In this document: one piece after another, positions 12,761 through 26,608 of the stretch
Numbering within the stretch: position 1 is the stretch's first letter
How the letters are laid out: each line of letters begins with the position of its first letter
Assembly (NCBI GenBank): GCA_013398055.1
Contig: VZRS01005488.1
Location: 304,444 to 368,443, forward strand
Source: Ifrita kowaldi
Taxonomy: Eukaryota > Chordata > Aves > Passeriformes > Cinclosomatidae
DNA length: 64,000 bases
Direction: 5' to 3'
Made by a program: the position numbers and the translations under genes
Notes under the pieces: model-generated
Databases searched by the model: none
Told to the model about the DNA's origin: nothing
The model's input: the letters and a program-made list of their open reading frames with translations, nothing else

Positions 12761-15700
12761 AAAGATAAAAGAGTGAGGAGTCACTAGAAAGATGTTAAAT
12801 ATTTAAAAGAAGTATGGAAAATGGATATTAGGTGCTGCTTTTGCCCTAAAACTACAGTTTGGTAGGAAAACCTAGGTTATATGAAAAAGCTGAGAAAAAT
12901 ACAGCCTACTGTCTCAGATATTTGCCTTGCTGAAGTAAGAGAGCTGGGCAAAGCACAATTTGGTGGGCTGCTGTGCAAGGCAGATGGAAGGTTAAATTAA
13001 ATTTCAGGAAACCATGCAAAGATGAACATGGTGTTCTCCACTTCATAAAAGAAAGTAATTTCACTGGGAAATTTATCTTTTGGTATAGGTATAAAACAGA
13101 ATTAAAACTCTTCCTATTTATTAAAATGTTTAAGATGTCTTCCCTAGTGCCCTAAACCAATTTAAGAACTGCTACTGCAATTTGCCTACCAAAAATTCAC
13201 CAGTGATTACATGAGTGTAGAGTACTTCTGGTCCTGCAATCTCAGAGGTAACTCACATTACAAGAACTATATCACAGTGGTTTTTACTCTGGTACCCAAA
13301 AGCTTTATAATCATTAAAATTAAACACTAACATGCCACCACACACACAAAAAAGTTGCTTTAAGAAATGTTTTTCTGCAATTATTTAAGCTAAGTAAATA
13401 CTACCTGCTTTTTAAATAATGTAAAACACACATCACAATTATCAGGACTTGCCACCTGTAACAAACTCACTGTGGACAGAATAGGAGAAGAGGTTATACT
13501 AAAGGGGTCAGCAGAAAATTGCAGGGTCAAGCTATGCCTCTAAACTTTAACAACCCCTAACAGGGGTTTAAGAACAAGTTTAAGAACATTTGAAGCTGTA
13601 TTCTAAGTATTAAACAATCACCATAATTTAGCCACCATGATCATTTGGACATTTTGCTAATTTGATCTGAGGGGTTTTTTAGCCAGCCTTGAAGCAGAGG
13701 AAACTTCTCATCTTTGGTGGATACAGCCACAAAATTCTGATTTTAAGTAGAAAATAAAACATGTTCCTTTTGGTCATTTTATTCTGCCCCACAAGATGCC
13801 TTTTCAATTATTTTGCTGGAGTTTCCTAAATAGTCTCCCTGCTTGGAGGCTTCTATCTGCTTGTTACCACTATGAACAAAATTGCTAATATAGATTAATG
13901 TAAAAAAAGTATGAACCTATGGTAATAGACAATTTCTCTGAGGAGTTATTTAAAAATAGTGTTACTATGCAGCCAAGAAAAGCAATTTCACTTGCATAAA
14001 AGGACAGCAGAGAATAGAGAAAAGGAGGGACTGGAAGTATTCAAAGGGACCATGAATGCAGACATAGGCATCAAGCTAGGTATTGGCTACTTTTGAGACT
14101 TCAACCTCCTTTTCTTTTCACTTGAGAGATGTTATAACAGTGAAACAAGGACACTTGGAAAAATCACCTAATGAATCATAAGCTTAATGGAGTTAGGAAA
14201 AACTTTTGCCTAAGTGAAAAAAACATCCACACAATTTTTCATGCAAAAATGGTCTACATCACAGCAGAAATTAAGGGAATATAAATAGAGTGGTGAAATG
14301 GCTGCTGCTGACATGGAGGAACTGATGGGAGAGGAGAGGAATTTGGTATTGTTCTCATTGCCCAAGCTATCCGGTAATTTCATAGCAACAACAAAAACCA
14401 CTAGTTTGAAATGGTGGGAGGAAAGGTCCCTTAGTTTTGTCGAAGGAAAGGAGGTGGGAAGAAAGGGACACTTCCTTCATTCGGGATCTCAGAATTGCTT
14501 TATAGGAAATGCACAATTCAAATTACTTGCAATTGAAGGTCAAACTTGGTGCCATGCATAAGCATTGTTCTTGAAAACCTTTCATTGCTTTCAACAATGA
14601 AAAAATGCAAAATTAATATATCTACTGAATTAAACCTGATGTGGTTTAAAAAACGGGATCCAATGTTTTCAATGTAATTATTCATTGCTCCTATTTTATT
14701 ACACCAAAAGACAGAACAAGCTTAAAATGCATTGAGTTAGTTAGACAAAGCCTTATTTTATGATGCAAATGTCAGTCTTCACAGTTCAGTAAGTTCTTTT
14801 ACATGTTATATGACTTGTCTACGTTACCTCAGCTGACAGGTTTTTTTATAGCTTTTTTTTTTCAGTATGTATCAGGGTCCCTGATTCTACCACCCACAGC
14901 CATGCTGATCCAAACATTATCTGAAGTTATGCATGGTTGTTTCACAAGCAGCTTCTACTCTGCAGGATGGCACATGGTAGCCTTCATGTTCAGAGCAGTT
15001 CACAGGAGAAATCCCTCCCAGCCCTCATGGAGAGCACATTTTATTCCTCATACATACACACTTAGCAGGTACAGCCAAGTACCCATATTCTAAGTCGTTA
15101 TATATGTCAACAGCTCCATGTATTTGTTTCCTGTTTGGGAACGAAGGCACCATGAATTACATCACCTCTTCCTTCTCTTTACTAGCTGAGGTTAAAAAAA
15201 AAGCTCCACACATGGATTAATTTGCCTGGTTTTTCACTGGCTCAAAAAAAGCAAGCTAATGAATTAATCAATGTTAGGAAAAAAATCTTTTTAAATTACT
15301 GGGAGAATATATTTAAACAATGAAGAAATGAATTATTCAAGGATAGTGAGTCATATGAACCAAATACTGTATGTTAGAGACACCGTCACAGGAACTAAGA
15401 GTCATAAACACTTCAGGCAGATATACAAAACCAGGTACTGGTAAGGGAACCGAAAAAACTGCCCCATTGAAATCCTGATAATCCCTGTGAGAATGTTTTT
15501 AAAGTAGCTCCTAATTAAGAGAATTCATCCACTTTCAGCCACGCCACGACAGTTTAACCCTTTAACATAGGGAAATCTTATTCAGTGACAGAATTACTCA
15601 ATTAATTTTTCTTTTGCTACAAGAAAAGCAGAGGGATTTAACTTTGCTATAACACAAGTAATAAAAGAGGAGACTATACTACATAATGTCAGCATGAAAC

Positions 15701-16670
15701 AAGACTCAGTGCCTTAGCTATGTCACAGTCTAGCATAAGCAACCAGCGAATAGATTATTTTAAATCACAGCACACAAATAAACCATTTCTTTAAAGAGGC
15801 AGTGTATGAAAACTAGGAATGTCTGATGTCCATCTTGGATATCAGTCAAAAAGAACAATTAATTATTGGTCATATGAAGCAAAAAGTAACGTCTTGTTTT
15901 CCAGCTATGCATGGAAGTGTAAGGTAAATGGCCAATACTGATATATACAGCTGTGAAATGGAAAAACAAGACAAGCATAAGCAACAGGAGAGGAAAGGAG
16001 CTCCCTAGGTTATGCTCCTGGGGAAGGATTCCCTTTTTGCTCTCCCTATAAGTCTACTTTCTCTTGCTCAAGTCCCCTCAGAAAGGCTGTGTAAATGATA
16101 GAGTACTAATAGTAATACAACCATAATTAGGATACACTACATATTAGACTAAGCTGTACATAAATGACGCATGTGCATAGTTTTTCCACCAGAAATTTAA
16201 GAAAATCATGTAAGGAGTTGTTTTGCTAGAATTCAGAGACTAGTTTCAAGATAAAACTTTGAGATTGCAGTTCCCTCCTGGCCTATTTATTCATTCTGAG
16301 TTTTGCAGCTTTGGAAAATTGTCTGTAACAGTCACCTCCATCAACACTGTGGAGTGGAGCTATCTGTCACTACATGCAACTAAAGATAGAATACAGATGG
16401 GCAATAACTTTATTATGATGGGAAATAAATATTAAGTAAATTCCATAATAGCATCATTAAATAAACTTACAAGTATTTTAAACCTGAGCACAGAGAGAAA
16501 ATAGGAATTATATGACTTCCAAGAAAGCATAAAACTTCCATCACTCCTTCCCGTTTGAGTGGCCTTTTCTTGAATGCAGAGAGCACAGTTACCATTAACA
16601 CTTTTCACGAGGCAAATCACTACAAAACCATTACTATCCAGGGATGCTTGTTACCGGAGGGACAGGTAGG
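12761..16670. other. AT-rich non-coding DNA
   Basis: No gene or named repeat is recognised. A small hairpin AACCCC/GGGGTT lies at 13552-13568 and overlaps two direct copies of GTTTAAGAACA at 13566-13576 and 13578-13588. Other sequence is unique by eye. Confidence 0.6.
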
Positions 16671-16671
16671 T

Positions 16672-16926
16672 CTACTTCCACCACCGTAACTTCGATGCCT
16701 TCAGCCTGTGTTGTATTTCCCTCCTGCACTGAGCGTGGACAATACGGACCTTAGCACCAAGCAGAGCCCCGCAGCAATGCCAGAGGAGGAAGCACAGCGG
16801 GGAGCCGGACGTGCACTGCATCTGTGGCACAGCCCTAGCACGGGGATCCCCTCCAGCAATCTGCATTGCAGCTGCCACTGCCAATTATGTCTGCTTCCCA
16901 TACGGGAAAATTCTTGTCCTGGGTGA
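16672..16926. other. small GC-rich patch
   Basis: About 250 bases with raised GC and several CpG. Overlapping frames of 66-72 codons are open on both strands, a composition effect. No product is recognised. It could be a short regulatory element or an old repeat remnant. Confidence 0.3.
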
Positions 16927-19900
16927 TATTATTCCTAGGTTTACCAAGTCTTTGCATTTCAAACACATAATGTGGCCACATTTCCTAAGAAATTGCTCCA
17001 ATCTCATTCTTTCTTTTTCTAACTTATAGCCACCCCATCATTAGAAGAAATTAATCTAAAATGTTACGTTTAATCTGAAAGTTTCTCATCTCAAAGCATC
17101 AGCTAAGATTTTCAAATAGCTATAATAGATGTTTAACACTTTTGGAGGTACAAAACTATACAAACATTATGTATAATTAGCATGGTGCTAATTACTCGTT
17201 CTCAGGTCTGACTTTCTTGGTAAAGTAATGCCCTAAATGATCCAGGAAGTCTACTAACTGATAAAAATCAAAAAAAAAAAAAGAAAAGAAAAGAAAAAAA
17301 ATCAAAAAACCCTCAAAGCAGGTTAAAAGTAATAATTTCTATTCTTTGAGAAAATCCAACATTTCAAATTACATTTTCATTTTCCATCAGGATTACCATT
17401 AACATACAGACAGGATGTTTAAGAATGCCAGGACAAAGATTTTTTTATCAAAACAAAGATTTTCCCATTCCCAAGCAGCACCACTTTGTCAGCCTGATTT
17501 TGGACTATGTGGAGTCTACCTGAGTCTCTGTAGTGCCCTATGATTTGTTCCCCTCTGCTGGCCATCCTGCCTTTGAGCTGTTTGTCCTCAAATATGACAA
17601 AGTGGTTCATCCAAAGATTTAACTGGCACAAATAAATCTGAATGTCAGAAAGTCTAGCCCATGCACATATTCCTTTAAGGCATCATAGCAGTTTAGAGGA
17701 AACAAATCAGCAAACCAACCCAGATAATTCCAATTCAATTAAATTAAAATGTTGTGATTCAGGTCTACTATACCCGTAATTGCTTTCACTTCTTCTCAGT
17801 GGAGGAGAGGAGGAAAGGAAGTGTACTAGGTTATTTCTATCACATATGGAAACAACACATCAAATCACCTACTAAAGCTTTCAGCTAGAAAAGATAAGCA
17901 GCAATTCAACAACTTAGTATTTTCATCCAATACTTGTGGAACCACAGATATTATAATAGGAATCTTGTGCAGCATCTGACACTCAAGTATGTTGTAATCA
18001 AAGCTGTATCCTTCCTGAAACATATATTTTCATCAAATCATGTATTTTGGTCAAAATATATGTGATCAGACTTACAGAAGCAAGAGGGTAAATTGAATAA
18101 CAGGTAGACATTCACATTAGGTGAAGCACTGCATGGGTTTTTGCACACTGTATTTTTTACTTCTAAAGAATATGATAATTTTTGTGTTCCTTAAGATCTT
18201 TTATCTAATGCATACAATGGGATATTTTTTGGAAGCACAGTGGAGGCTAGCTGCAACTCTTCACCTCAGTAGTGTCATTGGAAAGCATCCCCATCTTCAA
18301 CATGGAAAAGCTGATCAATTATATTTAAACACCAAGCAATTATCTGTATTATTGTCATCAACCTTGAAATTTTGAAGCCGTGGTTTTTAATTTTTTCAAA
18401 TCACTCTAAGCAGATAAAGCAGCCTGAATATCTTATCACGAAAGAAACAGATTAAAAACTACATACAAAAATTTTATTCTAATATATATATAGTAGCTAA
18501 AAATCTCTTTGAAGTGCAGGAAGTTACATCAGTGATACCATACTAGAAGGGCATTAGGGTGGATAATATGACGAATGTTGGAGTGAAGCAAAAAGCACAG
18601 ACTGTTTTTCAAGCTAAATCTACTACTAAGCAGCCTGGCATGTTTAAAGTAGTCTTTCTTATGCTGTGGCTAACTGAAATTGCCAGTCTTCTTACACTAG
18701 CGATTAAAAAAGAAATACAGCATTATAGCAGGAGAAGATGATGTGGAAGCCCAAAATGAACTGTGTTTCTGTAGAACTGAACCAAATCATTTCAACATGG
18801 AGTTCTATAAAGTAAGCAAAGTAGTAACAGAAATGCAAGGTTTATCAGGATAGTATATGACTTTTTAACACTTCCCGTGTTTCCCTTAAAAGATTTTACT
18901 CTAGATGTTCATCACTCAGACCTAACAGAAACGGCAAAGAAATGTCAGACATTTGCACTGGAAAAACACACTGTGATTCTGAAGAACCTCAAACATTCCC
19001 TCTGGGATGTGCCCACCACACATAGTCCATCAGCAGCTTTCTGCATTGACTGTTTTTATCCCTTTATCTTAGCATAAAGATACTACTCTTTAGGGCCCCT
19101 TTTCAAAGTCTTTGCTAATGACGTGTACTGGCTTCATATAGCACAGGTAGTGGGAGACATTGAGGTCACACAATGCCTTCTATGCCATCACCTAATGAGT
19201 ACCAAACAGATTGAGTGGAACTGAAAATTCCTAATCACTGCCATTGAGTTTGCAAACATATTCGTTGCAGACAGAATGAGCTCTTGTGACTTAGGAGCCT
19301 GTTAAAAAGGGAGCTCTTATGAGCTCATTTGCTGTATATTCTGAGTTCCACTGATATACTTTTTCTTTCCTTAAGTGGCATCTTGCATAAATAAAATTGT
19401 TATATTGATATTTATGCCACAGAACTAGAGGTCAGCTGAAACATATTTCCATCACCAATATCTGAAGCATAGGCTAGAGAATTTTATGTGGTAATTTTTC
19501 ACTGTATTATCTCATAGCAAACAAAAAAGGGACAAAAGAGATATTTCTTTTAAAAAATTTTATCTCCCAAGAAGGCTCATGCCCAAATAGCGAAAAGTAA
19601 ATGTTGGAAGAAAGCAATCTGACAGTCACTGACTCAGTGTAACAAATATGCCAGTGCATTTGAGACACTACTGTGAAAATCTTTAGGACATTTATCAGGA
19701 AGGTTTCTAAATACACACTGAAAAACATTGAGCTGCTGTTTATATGCCAATTTATTAGATGTGCTCATTAGTAGCAAGCTATCATAACTTAAATGATCCA
19801 AAATAGCTCACTTAAAAATATTTTCCACAATCCACTAAATATTCTGCACTAGTATCTACCCATGAAGGTAACATTACAGACAAAACACCTATCTGTCAAA

Positions 19901-22900
19901 AGGATGGTCTATAGTTCATAAAGACTACCATAAGAATTATCTACCTAAAGATTACAACCAATTTTCAAAGGCATGAGAGATAGAATGATATAAATACAGA
20001 ATTTATGGTCCAGCTGTGTCTGAAAAGGTTGACAAAGGAAGAAGGAAGAGACTCAGGAGTCTGTAAAAATACAGAAAACAAAATGAGGCATAGTAGAAGA
20101 AGAATATTCATTTGCAGAAGGCACAAGCATCTTAAAATAGCTTAAATGCTTTGGGCATAAAACCCGAGCTGAACTTGTTTGGCCAGGCTTAAGGGAAGCT
20201 GAGCAGAAATTTAACAGCAGCCTACAACTATTTGAATGGGAGTTAAAATTTATGTCAGTGAGAGGTTCTTCTCCCCGTACAGAGTAGTGCTACAACTATA
20301 ACCTGTTGTCACTGCTCTCAGGTAGAAAGGCTCTGATTAGAAAAAAGTTAATCAGGAGGGTGGGGCAGCTAAGGGACAGCTAATGAAACCTCCACCCTCA
20401 GATTTTCAGCCGGGCAGCAGCACTGATTTAGAATAGATTGAAAGAGATCCCTTTTAAACCCAGTTTTTAACAAGCTACAACACACAAGAAGAATAGGAAT
20501 GACAGAAAGCAAATACAGCTTACGTGTATATGTGCAATGGTGCTAAGATATACATTTAAAAATATAAAAACATTATTTCCATATATCAATGACTTGACAA
20601 ATTATACAAAGATTTACAATAAGTCTAGTATATACTTGCTGTGATAAGCAAAATGTTAGAAATTCTTAAAATTAATAAAGCCAGTGTTCTTGAACTAATT
20701 TCTAGTTTCAGTACTTCATTTACTGACACTTGGGGAAAAAAATGAGTTTAAAGAACCCAAAACCTTACTTGGAGTCTCTGTTTTATCACATATATGAAAC
20801 TCAATAACTCTCCCATCCCATTTCCATAACTATCTTCTTTCACCTCTGATGCTAAAATGCCAATCTAAAGAAGAATTTCCAAAAAAATATCTAAAGCATG
20901 AACTGAAGAAAGCTGTGAAATATTATGACAAACATGTTCCTTCTCATCAATAAAGAAATGGAGGTGGGAAAATAACAGTGAAAGTGTTCTAATTTTAAAG
21001 GACGCCATGAAATATTTTCTGTTACAAATAATATGAATGGCCTAACATCAGTATTGACCTAAGAGACTTGATTTCATTGGGTTTAATGACCCATTACACA
21101 CAGTAGCCCAGAGCTTTGCTCTATGCAATCAAATCTAATAGAAGCATTCTATCCATCGTTTAGTGTTCAGAACCTATTTGCTGTTGACTTTCCGAAGTTT
21201 ATTCTTAAAATTCAGCTTTACATACTAAGTATCCTTCATGAGACATCCCTAATCCCAGAATATGTGCCAATTGAATAGGGAAGGTTGGTTCCAGAGCACG
21301 TTGTCTCACTGGCACGCCAGTGCACCTCTAAGGTGTGACCTTGGCTCATTCTTGGTGGAAATATTATTTTGAGATGTGAGGAAGTGCATGAGCCAAGACC
21401 ACGAAAGACTTCAGAAAGTCAAAGCAAAGATAATAGAATATTGGCCTGTTTCAAGGAAAAATAAAGGCTGGTTTCTTCATATCCCTGAAGGTTGCTGACC
21501 AGAAAAGGCTTATCAGCTGTCCCATCAGGGTCAGTAAATCTAATAATGCTTCCTATTGATTGTTCCTGTTAACCAATACATATTTGCTGACATTTTAGAT
21601 GTCCTGTCCCTTTCCCAGTGAAAAAACGATATTACCAAGACTGACATGAACAGGAAGGGGGTTACATCAGAATACAATGACATTTCAAAGGCCACAGGGA
21701 TGTGCCCATAGGAGCTGCAGTTGCTTGTTGCCCTCCACAGGACATATGTGAGGACCAGTCTCAGTACAAAATAACTTTACAAAATTATTCTATTAGGCAT
21801 CCAAACAAAAGACTCTTGTGAGATAATATAAAAAAAAAAGGTAGGAAAATTATTTAAACTGATTTAGACTATTCAACAGTTAAATGACAAAGTCCTTGAG
21901 TTCAAAGCATGACATTTGTTATTGTGTATTTTCTCACTTAAAGTGTGATTAACACAATTCAATCATTTCACCTGTAAAAGACAGAGGACACGTCCTTGCT
22001 CTCAGAATTCATGCAAAGCATCAAAGCTGTAATACCTGAGTGCATGTAGGCAAAATCAGAAAATTTGTCATATTTAGAATGAAATTCAAATACAATTAAG
22101 GCATAAAACCAAGTAAGATCTTAGTATGAGTAGCTTTATACTTAGAATCGTTAACATCTAATTCCAGATATATCTGGTAATTCCCATTTCATGCAGCAGT
22201 ATTTGGAAGGATTTGGTACAAAGAGAAAAGGAATGGGCCTAGGTAAGGAGGCCGGAGGTCTGCCTCAGTGCTCCAGGTCTTTGCACATTTGCAGGCAACA
22301 GTCAGGAACAGCTTATTCAGAAGGGTTTCAGAAGCTCCCCATGCTTAAACCTTGTCTCAAGAAAACCTTTTGGGGCCACATCTTCCCACCCTCTGGGAAC
22401 TAGGCCACTCAGAAAGCCAGTTTCCTATAGATCAGAGAAAATTAAATTATGTTTTAAGTACTTGTTCCACAAAATGTTCACATTGTCCACTTTGAACTCT
22501 TTCCACCTAAACCTAGATGCCCATTCACAGGTGTCCCACGCTAATCTTTAATGATGATTGTTTGTAACTATCATCACTTTTTGTCAAGCCTGCATATACA
22601 ATATTAGTTTGATGTCCTTGAAAACTCCTGAAGAGACAGAGTTCAGGCTTTCCCTTCACGGAGTTTGAGCTGACACACAGAAAGTGCTGTAATCACAATC
22701 CACTTTTAAATTGACATCCACCATTGCATTGGCAGTCTTATTTACCTCTGGCACTTCAGTAGTTCCTTCATTTAATAAAAATTCTTTACCATAGACTCTC
22801 TAATTCAGAAATCTAAGAGTAACACAGGAATATCAATTAGATCTTAAAACATGAATAAAGTCTAATTGCTCCAAGTCATTATTCCTTCCACAGGTCAGCT

Positions 22901-24540
22901 TGTGATGTAAGAAATATGGATCTACCAGAATTAACTGGGCATTTTATAAGCATATGACAAAGTCAACATTCACTAAGTGCTTATAGCTTTTTGAGAACAT
23001 GCTGAGAGCAGTTTAGTTCTTTAAATTCATACAGTAAATCAGTACAGCTGCTGCTTCTCAGCTGCAGTAATCATAGGCAACTGCTTTTGTAAGATTTTCA
23101 AATCCAAAAACTTTCTTTATACTCTGCTTGTTTAATTTAATGCCAGCATTCTCAATTTACAGATGCTAATTTGGTCTTTGACTTCTCTCAGCAAAAGTAT
23201 GACTTAGACAGAAGGGAGAAAAATAAAGTGTCTGGCTCCTGGTAATGGAATAGTTTTCAATGTAAGCTGACTTGCACCTTAGATAGCCTTGTACTCATTA
23301 ACCAATTGCTAAGCAGGAGTTCAGGTACCATGTCCTTGAAATTATATGTAGCAAACCATTCATCTGTGAAAATTAAAGGTTAGGGATAATGGGTATATTC
23401 AGGGGTAATGGTTATATCTAGAAAAAGGGAAAAGCTAAATCCCCCAAAAGTACTTCTTACTGTACTAGAAGTATATTTGCTGAATAGAGCTAGGGACAGA
23501 AAGAAAGAAATCTTCCATATTCTGCTGTTAGAAACAGGCAAATTCTTGCCTACCAAATATGAAACCTGCCCTACCCTAACATGAACATTTTATTAAGTGT
23601 CATTTATTGGATTAATCAATCATCTATAAATCTAAGCATGTATTTATCCCAGATTATTAAAACTGTGAAAACAACCACGGGAGACAAAAAATAAAATGCT
23701 GAAAAGGAGGAATGGACATTTTGATTGGACAGGATTAAATGGACATTCTGAAAAGGTGGGATATTCTGGATAATCATTCCAGTCTTGCAGTTCTGTTGTC
23801 AGAGCTCTCAACTTCAGAATTACTTTAATTTTCATACCTGTTTTTCTTCTACAGACACTTGCCTTATTTACAAATTCACAGATTCACCCCATCCTACTCT
23901 TCTGTGCAAACATAGCTATATATTACAAAATTCTGTGTTATGAGAAAAGTTGTTTGCTATTTTATCCCATTACCAATATTAATACCTGAAATTAGAGCCT
24001 ACCTTTAAAATTCAAAAATAACATTAAGATCATATTCAAGAACACATCAAAAGTACAAAAAAGCTATCACAACAGGAATATACTAATGTTCTTTATCAAC
24101 TTATGAAAATTCTGCCTATTTTTCAAAACAGGGATATTTTCCTTTCTCATTGAAATTGAGAATTTACATGTGGCTGACATCAGGAGCCTTTTTTCCTTGC
24201 AACACAAGCAATACATTGTCTAAGAACAAATTTCATAGTCTGCTCATTCAAACCAATCACTTTTTTCAGCAGCAGTAGTGATGTGTACTAAATTACCTGG
24301 CAGATAGAGCAAAGAATCAGTGCTGAACATTAAACTGCAAACATCACTGACAATGGGAATTTGAAAGGACAAATTGAGCATTTATTTCTGTGAAATGGAA
24401 GAGACAGAAAACAGTAATTTCTGTCTGAAGCAGGACCAGAGTGTGAGATGACACAAACTGTTGCATTCAAACTCCACAAAGAAAACAAGAAGATGATGTT
24501 GGTGCCCCACTCCATCTCCATGGCTGTACCCAGCAATCCT
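16927..24540. other. AT-rich non-coding DNA
   Basis: No gene, RNA or named interspersed repeat is recognised over about 7.6 kb. An A-rich GAAAA tract lies at 17270-17301. Open frames are under 90 codons and show no family resemblance. Confidence 0.6.
17270..17301. repeat. poly-A and GAAAA tract
   Basis: Thirteen A are followed by three GAAAA-type units ending in eight A. It is purine-only simple sequence with no recognisable element beside it. Confidence 0.9.
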
Positions 24541-24725
24541 GAAGCAGTATCAGACTCCAGTTCGCCTCACCAAGCCTGATCCTAAACCTCGCCCATAGTG
24601 GCTCAACCTTGGCCTGTCCCATGGAGCTGCCTGATGCCCCAGGCTGGGGCTGCCCCCAGCCAGTGCCCCAGTCCCACTGCCTGGACAGGGAAGCTCCACA
24701 GACTGCAGCAATTTCCTCATAAGAG
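24541..24725. other. small GC-rich patch
   Basis: About 180 GC-rich bases containing several CCCAG/CTGGG words, including an imperfect inverted pair around GCCCCAGGCTGGGGC at 24637-24651. No protein or repeat family is recognised. Open frames of 83 codons (minus) and 131 codons (plus) run through it but lose any structure on leaving the patch. Confidence 0.3.
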
Positions 24726-26556
24726 GAACCAGGTGATCTGGCTGATACTCAGATACACTAGAAATCTCACAACTCATTCTTTCATTCGGAATACCAAACA
24801 AGTTCCTCCAACATTTAACTCAAATATAGGCTTTTCGGAGAAGTTTTCCTCAAGTAGTAAATGGGTTTTGATAAAAATCATCCTCAGCTTTTTCTCACCA
24901 AGTACCCTCAAAACATTAGCTGCTTTCATCACATATTACTCTGCTGAAAACAAAATAAACACAAAAAACCAGAAGTCCATTGGCCTTAAGTAGCTTGTGA
25001 GGATGTTTTTCTTTCACATTAATAAATTTATTTAGTACTGTGGGTTGCAGAGCTCCGTTACTCTCTACCTTCTTGCTTTTTTAAAAATTGCCCAACTACA
25101 ATAAAAACTGTACCCTTTAAGCAGTGCTCTACTCTTCAGAAAAGACAGACATATGGTCCAAGGCAGTCATTCAAAAAATGGCTAAAGCCCTGTGACAATG
25201 TAAGTCAACCTACGTAATTGTAATGCACAGAAAGTCTGGAGTCAACTGTAGTATCCATCAGATATCTTGGGAATGCTATTCTGCTTGTTCCTGCTTTAAA
25301 GTTAAAAAGAGTTACTGGAAGTTGAGAACAGTGGAGAAATAAAAAAGGACCTGTTTTGGCACAGTGCTTTGCATTTTATATCAGCATGAAAAGTCATTGT
25401 CTTCTCTATTTGCTTTTCTCTAAGCAACTGCATTCACTGTAGAAGCATTAACCAAGCTTATTCTATCCAAAAATGCAAAAATTTAAACTGTCTACAGTAG
25501 GACTGCTTATGCTTGTATTGACACTGTATGACACCTTTTATTCCTCCCATGACAACATTTCATACAGAACCTCCCTAGATGATTTATACTGTTAATTATT
25601 CTAACTATAGATAAAAAAATTAGTTCTCTATTCATAGTTCACAAGGAAAAGAGCTCTTTTTCTCTGATATTTTAGCCACAGCACATCTGTAGATTTTTTA
25701 AACCAGATGTAACGTGGGCCTAAAGTTGATCTCAGAAGCCACTACACATGCGTTGTGCTGGCTTGTACATAAAAGTCAGCCTAGAGGTACTGTCATGCTT
25801 CTCTTAGATTGTGCCACATGAACATGAATTTAAACATTCCTCGAAAAGCTGCAGCATCTTTTAAGGGAAAAGATAATTCTATAAAATTTGAGCAATAGGT
25901 GTATTCATGTGCAACTCTTACACCATACAAAAAATAATCTAAACAGAAAGTGAACCTACCACTCCCAATCCTACTGACAAATCCTTGGCCAGTCAAAGAA
26001 TAGAAACACTGAAGGTGAAAAGCGCTACAGGATTTCAGGCAGAAAAGGCTTTAATAGGAGTGATGAACTGACTATTGCAAAGAACACAGAGGAATATATC
26101 TCCATAAGACATCCCTCTGGTGAGATACAGATCTTGATTTATATTTTATCATCTTTGGAATAAACAGTAGAGTTTTTTGGGTTTTTGTTTGTACACATCT
26201 AAACATATGTGTGTATTTCTAAAATTAGCGTAACAAATTAGGCCAAAGACCAAAGCCCATTCAAGACGCCCCCAAAAGCCATAAATTCAGTTATAATTTC
26301 AATCTTCAACTTTTGTGTAATGCACACATTTCTTGACTGCTACATGAAAACCAAGTTTGGGCCTCCTGAATTTACAATGCTTGGATTGCCTACCTTTGTT
26401 TGATCAGAATTGATTTTGCCATTAAGTTTTCCTTTCTCCTTTCCTTACTGACATGAACATAAGAACATAAAAATAAATGACAAAAAGTCTTAAGTAAGAC
26501 AAAAGGCCTTGCAACATCAGTCATTAGTGAATTGATTCCTCTATAGTTATTCCCTG
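24726..26556. other. AT-rich non-coding DNA
   Basis: No gene, RNA or named repeat is recognised in this stretch, which runs up to a short CR1 tail. Confidence 0.6.
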
Positions 26557-26608
26557 ACTGGGGTGGGTAAAGTCCCTTCCAACCCAATCCATTCTATGAT
26601 TCTGTAAT
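26557..26608 (+). mobile_element. CR1 LINE 3' tail fragment
   Basis: The plus strand carries the typical CR1 3' end: GTCCCTTCCAACCCAATCC followed by two octamer units, ATTCTATG (26591-26598) and ATTCTGTA (26599-26606). Only about 50 bases are recognisable, so this is either a very severely 5'-truncated insertion or the last surviving part of a decayed copy. CR1 reverse transcription starts at these 3' octamers, so tail-only insertions are expected. The element belongs to the CR1 type with the CAACCC tail, which differs from the CAATACAG tail of the copy ending near 33968. Confidence 0.8.

Noticed and set aside
13552..13568. AACCCC/GGGGTT hairpin as a terminator or regulatory RNA
   Set aside because: A six-base stem is expected by chance many times in 64 kb, and the setting is a vertebrate genome.
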